In this document: piece after piece, positions 12,668 to 24,152 of the stretch
How the letters are laid out: each line of letters opens with the position of its first letter
How positions within the stretch are numbered: position 1 is the stretch's first letter
Origin: Trichobilharzia regenti
Lineage: Eukaryota; Platyhelminthes; Trematoda; Strigeidida; Schistosomatidae
Assembly (NCBI GenBank): GCA_944472135.2
Contig: OX235265.1
Coordinates: 56,307,112-56,371,111, forward strand
DNA length: 64,000 nucleotides
Reading direction: 5' to 3'
Notes under the pieces: generated by a model
The model's input: the letters and a program-made list of their open reading frames with translations, nothing else
Databases searched by the model: none
Told to the model about the DNA's origin: nothing
Made by a program: the position numbers and the translations under genes

Positions 12668-13927
12668 TTTAGATAAAGCAATAAGAAGACGTAATTTGTC
12701 TGAATCGTGTAATGTATTTGCGCAACACATTTCGAACAATCTGATCACACACGGACTTGTCATAGGAATATATATATATATATAATTAATAAAGAGGTAA
12801 GAGGTGAGAAAAATAGACTTAGGTCAAGTTAAAAGGACATATTCAAGATCAAAATAAAAATGAAGACCACTAAACCAAATAGCAGAGGTAATAGTACATC
12901 TGCTATGGTATCAAAACAAAATTTACCAAGGAAGGTTTAATGTGATGACAAATTGTTTTTGAACGCATAAAGGTGGCTTGAACTTTCTAATTGCTAGGGC
13001 TTCTACAAACTTTAGGATACGCCCCAAACACGTTTTATAGATAGGTTTAAAAGATCTGTTAACATCAATTTTATGACCTGTCTCTATAATATGTTTCGCA
13101 ATAGAAGAGCTAGGTCTCCTGTTCTCACCGTTAATAGGTTCTGATGATTCCATTTGTTTCTGGAGCCATTTTGGAATATGGGACATCAAAGCAGCTTGAT
13201 AACTAGACAAAGGCTGAACGCTGCTGTTAAAAAGACTTTTTATGCAGCTAATATCATAATATTAGAGAATGTAAAGCCATTATATCTATCTAAGCCCTTC
13301 GAACATGCGAAAAATGACGTCACATCCCACTGTATTTACCAATTTGAATGTACGTGTGGACACACATACATAGGGAGGACTCATCGATCTCTGCAAGTAA
13401 GGGCTTCAGAGCATATTCCAAAATGGCTCCAGAAACAAATGGAATCATCAGAACCTATTAACGGTGAGAACAGGAGACCTAGCTCTTCTATTGCGAAACA
13501 TATTATAGAGACAGGTCATAAAATTGATGTTAACAGATCTTTTAAACCTATCTATAAAACGTGTTTGGGGCGTATCCTAAAGTTTGTAGAAGCCCTAGCA
13601 ATTAGAAAGTTCAAGCCACCTTTATGCGTTCAAAAACAATTTGTCATCACATTAAACCTTCCTTGGTAAATTTTGTTTTGATACCATAGCAGATGTACTA
13701 TTACCTCTGCTATTTGGTTTAGTGGTCTTCATTTTTATTTTTGATCTTGAATATGTCCTTTTAACTTGACCTAAGTCTATTTTTCTCACCTCTTACCTCT
13801 TTATTAATTATATATATATATATATATTCCTATGACAAGTCCGTGTGTGATCAGATTGTTCGAAATGTGTTGCGCAAATACATTACACGATTCAGACAAA
13901 TTACGTCTTCTTATTGCTTTATCTAAA
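12668..13927 (+). mobile_element. Penelope-like element PLE-A, near-perfect palindrome
   Basis: Arms 12668-13180 and 13412-13927 (about 515 bp) are inverted copies with hardly a visible difference apart from the length of an AT run near 12770 and 13810. The 231-bp centre holds the only single-copy part. Each arm encodes the C-terminal part of the same GIY-YIG protein reading outward, followed by the 3' UTR. The near identity means either a recent origin, gene conversion between the arms, or an assembly duplication. Confidence 0.85.
13182..13669 (+). pseudogene. PLE-A GIY-YIG endonuclease fragment
   Basis: About 160 residues of the C-terminal part of a PLE polyprotein. The GIY-YIG core is CIYQFECTCGHTYIGRTHRS, then LQVRASEH with the conserved Arg and His, followed by SSIAKHIIETGHKIDV and a basic C-terminus ending TLNLPW before the stop. 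The reverse-transcriptase half is absent. The frame reaches upstream to 13154 only because the left inverted arm happens to be open, so those first residues are not part of the protein. The left arm repeats the last 90 codons on the minus strand (13180-12923). A complete PLE would have an RT domain N-terminal to this. Confidence 0.8.
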
Positions 13928-14718
13928 TTCATAAAGGGAACTAACTGTTTTAAATTTTTAAAGAGAAATACTTTTTGTAATTTTCACTTATAACATATTC
14001 ACCAATACATTCAGGATATAATTATGAGTGTTTTCCCAAGGAAATATATCAATGATTCCCAAGGAAATCTTACAAAAGTTGATGGTGGTGACGTAATATT
14101 AGTAACTCAGTGAATTCAGAATGACGTAATGGAGATTTTCAGTATTCCAGTATTCTGTTGACATAACTGGATTGATGAGTCCTCATTGGTATACTATTTT
14201 AATATCAAAACACCTACATTTTTTATTTTCTGAGGACTTCATACTACAAAATCCAAGGACACATTTTTCGTATGGAGGATAAGCGAGGTGGATTTCCATG
14301 TTTTGCAATTCTTTAATATTTTTTATCAGACTAAAAGACACTACATAATTAGTAATCACCTCAGAGTTCTACAGTTACAGGAGAACTCAGAAATTCTACT
14401 GGCAAACTTTCAAAACTATATTTCATGTTCTAAACTCTGTGGGAGGGAAAACGAGTATATAGATGTGAGTCCTGCTGAGGCACAATGAAAGGAATATCGT
14501 AACGGAGCCAGGATCCGGACTTGATTATTGTTCCCCGTATTTTAACAATACAGTATGGGAATACCCTATCACATCATGAAGGGGCGTAGTTCCTTTGCAA
14601 AATACAACATTAGAGTTATCGTTTCGCAATAGTTTTATAGCTACTACCTAACTTTATTAAACCTTATCAAGTATTGGTTGTCTAGGGATTTTGTTTGATT
14701 GCATGGAGGATTTCACCC

Positions 14719-14906
14719 GATCCAATGGGTCCCAGTGGTTCAATGGTCTACGAGCTCGCCTTGTAACCATAAGGTCCTAGATTCAAACCCCCGTGAGTGC
14801 GTACTACTGAAGAGTCCCAAACTAGGAGGAAACAGCTGTCCAGTACTCCCAGGTTTAACAGTGGTTCTCTAACTGATGTCAGCTCATGGTGAAATCCTCC
14901 ATGCAA
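14719..14906 (+). repeat. SINE1 copy 1
   Basis: The tRNA-like head is GGGTCCCAGTGGTTCAATGG with box B GATTCAAACCC, then a hammerhead-like segment (GAAGAGTCCCAAACTAGG, GAAACAGCTGTCCAGTAC), ending GGTGAAATCCTCCATGCAA. In this copy the core is further damaged (GTACTACTGAAGAG; GGAGGAAAC in place of GGACGAAAC). Confidence 0.8.
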
Positions 14907-14934
14907 TAAATCTTATCACTTCGTAAATAGATAA

Positions 14935-16040
14935 TAATAATGGCAAAGCTTTATTTAAGACAGTATGCGAATATACGGTACAAAAATTTTCAGCGTATTC
15001 AGCTCCAAAGTACTTTTTTCTTCACACAGGTTTCACACGTAAAGTAATAATCTGAAGCATATCTTCATTTCGTTGAAGAATTGTACTTGGGAGCAAGTTA
15101 AATCATCGCGCAAGTTTATGTATAGGTCATTTGATACAACTGGACGATTAAAACAATAATAAATCCAGATGAAATTAAGCATTTTTTTGGAGGAAAGTAA
15201 TTTCGGTAGCCCAATGATTTAAGCAGGCCGCCTCAAAAAGATTAAAAGATTAAAGAGTCCTCAAAATTTAAGAACGTACATTACTTACCTTGTCGGTTTG
15301 GAGTACGCTTTACCAAGTTTATGATTCTCTAATTCAAGGTTTGTATGTCGACATATCAGTGCCTGCACGGTGTACTGATCCTGGTGAAAATCGTATGGAA
15401 TGTACAGTAAAATATAAGAAAGCGAGTAGAGTTTAAATGTTTCATAACTTTACTACTCGTGAGTAGCATGAAACAGAAGGGAAAAGTTACCAAAGCTGAA
15501 ATTAGTACTGAAGCTACTGGTGATGATCGTATGCACCAAAATCAACAAAATACTTTTTCCACAACAGTCAAAAGTAACATTTATGATTAACAAGAATTCC
15601 ATTTCTATACATTTTAAGATTCGTGTGTTTTCCGGTCATCAACCAGAATACTTTACAATCCATCAAGATTAGATGCCTGGTCCATACGAAGAAGTAATTA
15701 CCTAAATTGCACAATTACTTTAAATTCACTAGGTGATTTTGCAGTTAACACTCTAGACCATTAAGTCCCAATACGGAAATTATCAAATTTCAAAAGTTGC
15801 TACAGAATATCAGACTGGGAATTCGTTTTTCTAAATGGCTGACTAGATACATGTTTAGTTAGGTTCCAACTGCTAAAATACGATGTTTACACCGCTACAA
15901 CTCAGTGTTTGGAAATCATGCAGTTTATTTAAACCACTTAGCTATCAACTGCTTATTACTAATTTTTATATACGAGCAATGGGGAATCATTAAAACCGGG
16001 ATAGATGATGCTTCATAAAATAAGAAACAGTTAGTCTTTA
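14935..16040. other. ELAPOR intron j-k, distal part
   Basis: There is a SINE2-like shred near 14945-15000. Otherwise no feature is recognised. Confidence 0.45.
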
Positions 16041-16044
16041 TTAG

Positions 16045-16190
16045 TCTGTGACCGAGGTTCCCAAATCATATGTTTGTGGGTGCGTACTGTGAAGAGTCCC
16101 GAACTAGGACGAAACAGCCATACGGTACTCTCAGATTTTCCAGTGGTTCCCTAAGTGATGTCAGCTCACGGTGAAATCCTCCATCCAATC
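16045..16190 (+). repeat. SINE1 copy 2, 5'-degraded
   Basis: The 3' two thirds are clear: GTGCGTACTGTGAAGAGTCC, GAACTAGGACGAAACAG, then GATGTCAGCTCACGGTGAAA. One base of the ribozyme core is deleted (ACTGTGAAGA) and the tRNA head is barely visible. It lies 90 bp from the 3' end of exon j. Confidence 0.7.
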
Positions 16191-16281
16191 AAAAAAAATC
16201 ATTACAAAACCAACATTTGATATTTGAATATTCATAAGTTGTTTTAATGATAATGCAGTCATCAAAAGATCAATACCTCAC

Positions 16282-16618
16282 TTGGCTGATTGTAAAGAGT
16301 ACTGTGATTCCGGATAAACACTTAAAAATTTTCCACAGTTTACTAGCTGAAATTTACCGGCCTTCATGAAAAATCCTGTGAACGTTGTTAATTTATACTG
16401 AGATAGGTGATAATAGCCGTGTAGTTTGTTACCGTACCCGACTGCAAAAATATAAAATTGGCATACAAATGAGTCAGTATACCATTGATCCCAACCAAAA
16501 GGTCTGGAAAAGTTAGGAGGAAAACTGACAACAGGGGTCGGCACTTCCAAATGTGAATTTAAATTTGAAAACATATATACAGAGGCAAGAATTAGGTCTC
16601 CGCCATATTCCATGACAA
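16282..16618 (-). CDS. ELAPOR1: ELAPOR exon j (MRH-like region; 5' boundary uncertain, fluke-specific expansion)
   Basis: The frame is open for over 110 codons, unusual at this base composition. Donor GTGAGG lies at 16281-16276 and joins in phase to exon k (QSAK|LADRLVRM, vertebrate QPVSLADRLIG). The acceptor may be CCAAG before 16618 (two leading bases) or the more pyrimidine-rich TTTTCCAG before 16503 (one leading base). Neither matches the phase-0 end of exon i. Readable stretches include FGWDQWYTDSFVCQFYIFAV, LVNCGKFLSVYPESQ and YSLQSAK. Vertebrates have a shorter FVCQ...LAD interval here, so this exon carries extra residues or includes a segment I cannot resolve. Confidence 0.72.
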
Positions 16619-16934
16619 CTTGGCGTACAAACATAAAAATACACAATAATCAATTGAGTTCTATTGCTTAGCATTCCCCGGTTTTAGATTTCATTGTCTT
16701 AAATTACATTTTATCCAGGATAACTACGAACGAATGTTAGGGAAACATAGTGATGTTATTTTGATTCTTTACGTTAACCATCTCTAAATATCACAGTTCA
16801 TTTAAACTTGTCTGATACGTAAGTACAGTTCTGTTTTCAGTTGGTCTTGAAATGAAAAGCATCATGTTATGACAAATTATCTGCGTTCATCATTACTGTC
16901 ACTTCAACATGCAGGAAAATACGACTGATCACTC

Positions 16935-17260
16935 GAATGCTATTGTCACATTAAGGAAGACACGAAAGGCTGGTTGAGAAAGTAAAGGTTTATCGCTCCA
17001 TGAAAAGGCAATTTTACTAGAAAATTCAACTGATTATACAGATGCTTCACACGACCAATCAGTTACTAGTTTAAGGCACAAAACGTTATGTTCTAAATGG
17101 CTGGCATAAACCAACACAAGTCTAACGACATCACCTTTAATTCACATCAAACACATCAAATTTACAGATGCTGTGGGAAACAATGACTTATAATTTGTCT
17201 CCTCTTTTCCTAAAAGTGTTTAATTCAGTTGGATAGATCCAACAGAATTGAAGCATTTTT
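16935..17260 (+). repeat. unclassified dispersed repeat, copy 1
   Basis: It shares blocks with 62805-63055: GGTTGAGAAAGTAAAGGTTT versus AGTTGAAAAGGCAAAGATTC, GCTCCATGAAAAGGCAATTT versus GCTCCATAAAAAATGCAATC, and TAGTGTTTAATTCAG near the ends. I cannot assign it to a family. Both copies have the same orientation. Confidence 0.5.
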
Positions 17261-17264
17261 CTAC

Positions 17265-20200
17265 AATGCACTGAATCAGACTTAAAATGTTTTGTTTGAG
17301 AAGATAATCACAAATGATGTGCGAATGGTCAAAAAAAGATATATATATAAATATATTCATTACAAAAGAAGATAATTTATTGGGAATCGCTCATAATTTC
17401 TTAATTACTTCAACTTGTTTTGAAATGCCTGAGATCTAGCACTGCAGATCTCCGAATACTGAGTAGTTGGCGAAGTATCTAACTGAAATAACTGGTCAGT
17501 GAAATCAGTGGAAAATATGTTATCCATGAATAGTTGAGTTAAACAGATAATATTGCAGGACAACAGGAACAGATAATCCATAGTACAGGAAAGAAAATAG
17601 AAAAGTTAACTTCTGTCTGAGATATCTGAGTCATTTGGTGACAAATTTCCACTACGACAATGACTAAAAATGGATGGCTAAGGGGAACACAACTGGGTTA
17701 CTTAGACGGTATGGTAATTTCCCTAAGTTTATATGACAGAGTCGGGGTCTGTTTGAAATTTGGGCTACAGAAAAACTCCATCATCATAGTTCATATAATT
17801 TCTCTCGCTTACTTTTTTTAATCAATTAAAATATAATCTCTCATAGTAATATTTAGCCTCATGATCTTTAAAAATGTTTATAACCCGCCGATTCGCAAGT
17901 TTCTACTAAACTTGAGAAAAGGCCTAATTGTGAGCGGTAGCGTATTCCAATACATGAGACAGCTGTTCCTGCAATATGTCTTTGGGTCTCAGAATGTACT
18001 TCTGAACTTTTTATAATTGGCTGTCAACCAAATATCGTGCATACCTTGGAGACACAAAGGAATATTAAAATGGGTTGATTTGAGCTTCTCGCTAGAAGAT
18101 CTATTGCCAATTAATATTTTATTTGACGATCCTTAACGGAAAGAAAATATCATAAAGTAAACTCCGCTGAAATTCCTGTAAATTATATAAAAGTTATTAT
18201 TATTAAGTGACTTCCAAAATAAGAGAAAAAAATTAATTCAGCAGAAGTATCTGGTGACGACTACCGAAAGAAATACATCTGATAATTACCGATACGAGAA
18301 GTAAATTGTGCAAATACTTCACCAATCTACTGTATTTAATAGTGAATGAATAAATTTCTATTTCATATAAGTGAGTGTAAGCAACTGAGGTAAGCAAAAA
18401 AAGGCTTACATTTACTTCTGTGTAGGTGTGTACATTATTTAATGTGAAAATTTTGGCATTACTAACCACTAGTCAATGTAATATAATGTCACACACACAA
18501 TAAACAAATGCGAATACTACTAAAAAATAAAAATTCTCAAATTCTTTCAGTCTAAAATAGTCACAAAAATAAATCATTGTTTTTGCATAGATTCTTGTAC
18601 ACATTCTTTTCTGAAAAAAAAACGTTTTGGTGACTTCATATTTTAAGATGGTTACGAAAACTAGGTAGAGAATGAAGAACAACAAAAACCTAATTGGTTA
18701 TTTTAACCAGTTAAATGATTGTTCGATTGATTTCTGTTGGTTACCAGAGTAAAGAGTACGCACAGTAAGGGTAATAATCTTTTTTTATAAAGAGGCACAC
18801 GAGTTGTACAGAAATCTCACTGGATTATTCACTTAAATTAAGGATTTTTGAACAAAGGAAGAAGAACATATTGAGCGGAATAAAATGACGTCATAACACT
18901 TCTTTGGATCCTCTCAATTACGTAAATCTATGATCAACTTAGTGTAAATATATAAAATATATGTTGTAGGGATGATGGATAATAATATCACATGATTAAA
19001 TGGCATAATAGAAACCTTGGTTAAGCTGATTAATATATATGGAAATAAATCAAAATTATTCTAGAATTGCTAGCTGATAGAGGTGTAAATTTAACGATAA
19101 ACTTATGTAAGGGTCAAATAATTTAGTTGAACAGAGGTTTGATCAAGAGTACAAAGGAAGACAAAATTAAGGTATGGAATTACATTGTCAAAACAAAATA
19201 TAAATTAATAAATTTGATTGAAAAACAATCAAATAACGTAAAGTATATTCACCCAAGTAAAGCGAGATTATCAACGCTTTCCTCTTGGATGCGTGAATAT
19301 GGCTTTAATCGTCTAATGACGATCGCTACAGTGATACGTAGAAAACTGCAGCAACCTTGAACTTTAATTACCTTAGAGGATTTTAATAAAAAAAACCCTC
19401 ATGATCACTGTCTAACACATGACAAGCAATCTCCCTATCAAGCACTTTTGCACCTTTCAGACTCAAGTTGCTTTGAATATGTTCAGATGTGTGGTGACGA
19501 ATCCTTCTTTCTGTTAATCTGATGTATGTATGAGAAGAATACTTGAATGTTTATTTGAAAATATAGAAATTCGATATGTCCGAAAACGTCTTTCAAGAAG
19601 GGGAACTAAATTCACGATATACATTAGGAGTGCTTTAAAGAAGTTGACGAAAGATGCCTCAAGAACAGAAGATGCGATATTCGAGAAGTTCCCATACTGG
19701 TTTATAAAAAAATATGTAACCAGTTATTTCCAAAATGTGTACACTTGCGTTGATATACGCCATAGAATTCATAAAACTAATCAAAAACTGATGATTATTT
19801 TCAAGTTAATGTTTTAAGTTATGTGAGGTGTAATACCGAAGGGAATTCACAGGTACATAATAGACCTACACAATTTCTTCAGTAATTCCACACAGCATAT
19901 CCTTCCATAAAATAAATTCTAACACGAGAATCAAATCTGGCTTTTCTATTCCAGGACATGATTCTTACTAGAAGACCAGATAACTAAATCTAAAGGTCAA
20001 TATACCAAAAGCTTATATGGACTGGACGGTCCATTAATTTCCAAACACATATCATACTTGACGAGGAACAAAACATAATAGGCTCAAAAACTCGAAAAAG
20101 CTACTGGGAAGATACAGTAAAGGCTGGACTGAAATATCAATCTGATACCTTATGGGAAAACTGTTATCCGCTTGGGTACATTAACAGAGACATGAAAATA

Positions 20201-20535
20201 AGCCAACGTGTTCTAAGAAAACCCTCGTCAAAAACAGGGTGGATCTCCTCAAAATCTACATTTTCATGGGCATCCAGTCAATAAATTTCAGAAATTCCCT
20301 GGAGTAGTTTGAGTACTGAGTCAGAGTGAATCATTATAAAATTACTTAGAATAATCCTACCGTGTTTTTAAAGAAATCTTGTTTCGATCTTTTTTAAACA
20401 CGCCGGGATTATTTTGAGTAATTTTGTAACTACCTTTCTAATTACCTCAAAATAATATCTGAGGTAACTGTGTCGCAAATATCATTCTTCAGTAGGCAGT
20501 ACATCGATTCATTTATCAAGAATAAGAAACTGTTT
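17265..20535. other. ELAPOR intron i-j, central part with unassigned frames
   Basis: Open frames of 77 codons (19127-19360, +) and 95 codons (19530-19817, +) lie upstream of the decayed PLE at 20540. They are lysine-rich and I recognise no motif. They could be the remains of the RT half of that PLE, but I saw no RT motif to support this. Confidence 0.35.
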
Positions 20536-20539
20536 TTGA

Positions 20540-20850
20540 CCACCTCAGTGTGTCTTTATCAATTCACCTGTTCCTGTGGAACAATGTACACCGTGAGTAA
20601 ATAGCATAAAGTCAGTAAACGCATTTTGGAACACTGGCTAGCCTGAAAAGTAAGGCAGAATGCCAGTAGTTCCATCCTAAACTCTGAACATTAGGCACCC
20701 CTGTATGATTGCTTCACGGTGTTACAAAAGTCCCTCAATGTCTTCCGACAGAATCAAATCGCTGGCTATTAGGAACCTGAGACTGGAACTCTGTTTTCAA
20801 AAGCAGTCCATACACTCACTTACTTTGTCACGAACACATTCACATTTCGG
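20540..20850 (+). pseudogene. decayed PLE-A GIY-YIG fragment
   Basis: LYQFTCSCGTMYTV resembles the PLE-A core CIYQFECTCGHTYIG, with YIG lost. The downstream IKSLAIRNLRLELCFQKQSI parallels VEALAIRKFKPPLCVQKQFV of the 13 kb copy. Stops and frameshifts interrupt it. Confidence 0.6.
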
Positions 20851-21811
20851 TCGTTTTACTTCACCGTCTGGTGTCTTAATTAATGATGTTTGTAATTATT
20901 TTATAATTTATTAATATAGCTATAACTGGCGGCCTGACTAAACCAATGGGCTATCTGAATTACCATCCAGCAAAATGAATCTGCTCTTCTCATTTCCCTC
21001 TTATTTTATTCTTTCAGTTATATCTTTGTGTTGCAGCATGAGCTCATGGAAATCTCCAGCCAACCTCCAACGTACCTCTATGAACTTCAAGAGTTATATG
21101 AGGGAAAACGTTTCGCAAATAAATGACTCATTTTTCAGATAGATCGATGTTGCGTCATATGACCTACTGCTGATGAATATTTTACTTGAAAATTCCACAC
21201 GGAAGTAATCACTTTATAGGTAATAACACTGAAAATGATGTTTAGAGTATAAATATAATTTCCAGAATACAGCTATTATTATTAACAATGATACATTTCT
21301 AATAATGTTTTTACATAAACACTTTTCTATATTTTCCCTGGTTTCTGTGCATCTAGATGTATTAGGTCATTTTTCACACATATTACGACATACCCGCTTC
21401 TGGATTTTAATCCCTACATCTTACCTCTTATTAAGCCAAACATTGAAATAATAGTTTTTTTAAATAGTTAATTGTATTTGAATGGTTTTACGAATACTCT
21501 GTTGATTGTAGACACGACTGTACAGCTTCTGAGAATGATTCGTCTAAAAGAATATTTTCACTGTTACATCTTTTATTATGAAACAGAATCCCATGACCAC
21601 TTCTACTGTTTAGACATTAAATTCTCAACTAAAATATGTTGTTTGCTTGAATTTGTTGCACTTAATCTGTAATCATAATACGAATAATTTTCAATTTTTC
21701 TGGTCAGAAGTCTAGTAGACTAATGGAGTGTGAAGACAAATACTTGCCAACAGTATTGGCTGGAGGTGGCGCTAGAAACTGTCAAATGATAGAATTCATG
21801 GGCCGATGAAT

Positions 21812-21970
21812 ATGTTCCAGTGGATAGATGATCAGCGAGATCGCCCTGTAACCTGAAGGTCCTGGATTCAATCGCAGGTGGGGTCGTGGGAGCGTATAGC
21901 CAAATATACCAGAATAGGATGAAACAGCTGTTAAGCATTCCCTGGTTTTCAATCTTTCTCTAAGTCATTT
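21812..21970 (+). repeat. SINE1 copy 3, old and diverged
   Basis: The head retains GCCCTGTAACCTGAAGGTCC and box-B-like GGATTCAATCGC. Downstream AATAGGATGAAACAGCTGTT and CCCTGGTTTTCAATC follow. The first strand of the ribozyme core is unrecognisable. Confidence 0.6.
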
Positions 21971-22783
21971 CAATAGCTGATTTTAAAAAGTTGACTTTAT
22001 TCGAAGAAATAGTGATCATTATGATAAATAAGAGTGAAAAGCACCACTCAAGACTGTGGTACGTTTCGATTTCCTTCTGATTAAGTAATGCACACCGACA
22101 AATCCTTATTCATAATTCTTTTACTTAGCAGTCAACATTGTCAAGTTTTTTTATGAAAACTCTGAAAGAGTTAGAAACAATCAACTATTTTTCTCTCTCA
22201 TTATTTCCAGCTAGTGCAATAAATAACTCAGGTAAAGTAAAAACATCATAGAGTCCGACGGTTATAAGTGTAAATATAACTCCAATCTAAAATCGACAGC
22301 ATGAAATGCCTATTTCCAAGTAAAATAACTGATTATTTTATTTCTTTTCGTTGAGTCACCTTCGCCTTCAAGTCAGAAATGTGGCTTAGAGATTTGATAT
22401 ACTATGACTGTTTAGATAACAGTCCATTATTTTTGAAACTCAGCTATTCAATATAGAATTTGAGGACTTCATGCCTTCTACATGATTTACTCACAATTAC
22501 TGAGTAAATGTTTAGCATAGTGTTCAGTTTGTGACTTTACCTCCAGTGCTTGATGTTGTCGGGGTTTAATATACTCCAGACTTGACACATAAAATATCTA
22601 AACATCAGCACCTTTCGAAAAGCTTGAATCATCGGTAAACGTTTAGAACTATTTACCCATAAAATTAATATTTGCAGAGAGCGCATATACAGGCAAAACT
22701 GAATATTTAGTACACAGAAATAGCTGAAGTCCTAAGGCGGTAAGAATATGCAAAACTCTAAAGAAAAAACTAAAAGCACTCAC

Positions 22784-22904
22784 TAAAATAGAAGAATTCT
22801 CTACACACTGAACAGTTTTACCATATGCCATGTTAATGCGAAACTCGTGACTATAGGCTGTTCCAGACGGAGTGAACATTTTTGGGCTGGATACAGTATG
22901 AACT
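22784..22904 (-). CDS. ELAPOR1: ELAPOR exon i (MRH-like segment)
   Basis: The 121-nt exon has acceptor TTGTTTCAG and donor GTGAGT (22783-22778). One base completes a lysine codon from exon h (VIDK|VHTVSSPKMFTPSG). It continues AYSHEFRINMAYGKTVQC, VENSSIL and ends in phase 0. The vertebrate counterpart is GLKYFHHFTLSLCGNQG, then the MSVCTDNVTD stretch. The phase-0 end does not fit the next recognised exon (which needs one or two bases), so a small exon is probably missing between them. Confidence 0.88.
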
Positions 22905-23897
22905 CTGAAACAAGAACATGAAACAGGTAAAACAGGATTGCCAGTTCTGATATATTTTATTAATACTTTATTAGCCATGATCAGAGAAATATTGGTTAAC
23001 AACTATTTCTTCTTAAACCACCTTCTCTAGGGCCCCTTGGTATTAGAGTTTTCAACAAAATTATAGCTAAAAAAATAACCAGTGACTCAAAATACAACTC
23101 ACTTATCACAAGGAACATTAAAGTGCTTTCATATTTCTAAGTGGTCTGTTCAACAGTAAAAGCAGACCTGGGGTAAGTCCAGATAATACAATGAGATTTA
23201 CATTTACTCATAAGCTAAAACACTTTTATAAGCTGGAGAAAATGGTCATAAAACATGCTAGTACGAAAGGCGTTTCTTTAAGCCAGTATTGCCACTTCGC
23301 TAGTTAATAATTCCGATAGTTGTTTAAGAGTGAATATGTTTGTGTTTTTAACATGCAATATATTCATTTATCAGTATGCTAGAAGGGGGAAAGTAATTTC
23401 CAGTCTATGAACGTTAATGAATGTTTTGGTAGAAGTTACAATGCTCTTTATTGTACGTTTCTAGCAACCATTTGGCAGCGATCACTGCATTTATCTTCGG
23501 TGCGTTTTAGCTAATGAAATTTATGGCTGTGAGAAAGATTCAAACCCAAACTACCTGATTCAACATCGAGAAGTTTTATCGGTGTGGATACACAGTGGTG
23601 CATACTCCTTATAAAAGTAAATGTTAACAGTATATACTGCAGCTTCTTCGGGAGAAGAAATCAGAATTCATGTTTAAATGGAGAAGCTGCCGTAGAGGGA
23701 ACGCGTAATGGAAGGTTAAAATTCTGAAAAGGAATGAATAAGTGACATGCAATGTAAAATCAAGTATTTCCAATACAAAATAGCTGACATCATTAAAAAA
23801 TAGTGAATCAATTCAGAATAACTTCGGTTAAGTACTGATTCACGTTAAAAAAAAAGAGTTGGGCAGGCAAAATATTCGTTAAATGTAATCAACTCAC

Positions 23898-24152
23898 TTA
23901 TCAATCACATCACTTAGGTCATACTGAAATCCAGATGGTGTAGTTGGTCGTGTATCAGTCATACATATACTATCATTTGTTGCGATAGTACCAGATTCAC
24001 AACGACGACAGGCTTCATCTACTGTATGTAAGTTAGATGCATCAGCGACTACAACTGAATTATCTGGACACTTTGTACAATTAATAACATTTAACTTTTT
24101 AATTTCATCAAATTTGAGTGCATAATAGAGACCAGGTGGACAACGTTTACAC
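23898..24152 (-). CDS. ELAPOR1: ELAPOR exon h (last GCC2/GCC3 repeats and start of MRH-like region)
   Basis: The 255-nt exon has acceptor CCATTTAG and donor GTGAGT (23897-23892). One base completes an arginine codon (GIEDGR|CKRCPPGLYYALKF). Cysteine pairs follow: NCTKCPDNSVVVADASNL and EACRRCESGTIATNDSIC. The end reads TPSGFQYDLSDVID with two spare bases. Vertebrate ELAPORs have SSCTSCPAGYYIDRDSGTC, then PCGPGTKNNKIHSLCYNDC and a TFNYNFSAL block. The GFQYDLS stretch begins the region with mannose-6-phosphate-receptor homology. Confidence 0.94.

Noticed and set aside
19127..19817. Two small lysine-rich open frames as host genes
   Set aside because: No motif, no splice context, AT-rich chance frames are common; they lie next to a decayed PLE.
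20855..20866. An 8-nt stretch (ACGGTGAA, minus) as the missing exon between i and j
   Set aside because: It fits phase with the 16503 acceptor, but it is too short, has a weak donor, and lies at a PLE remnant.
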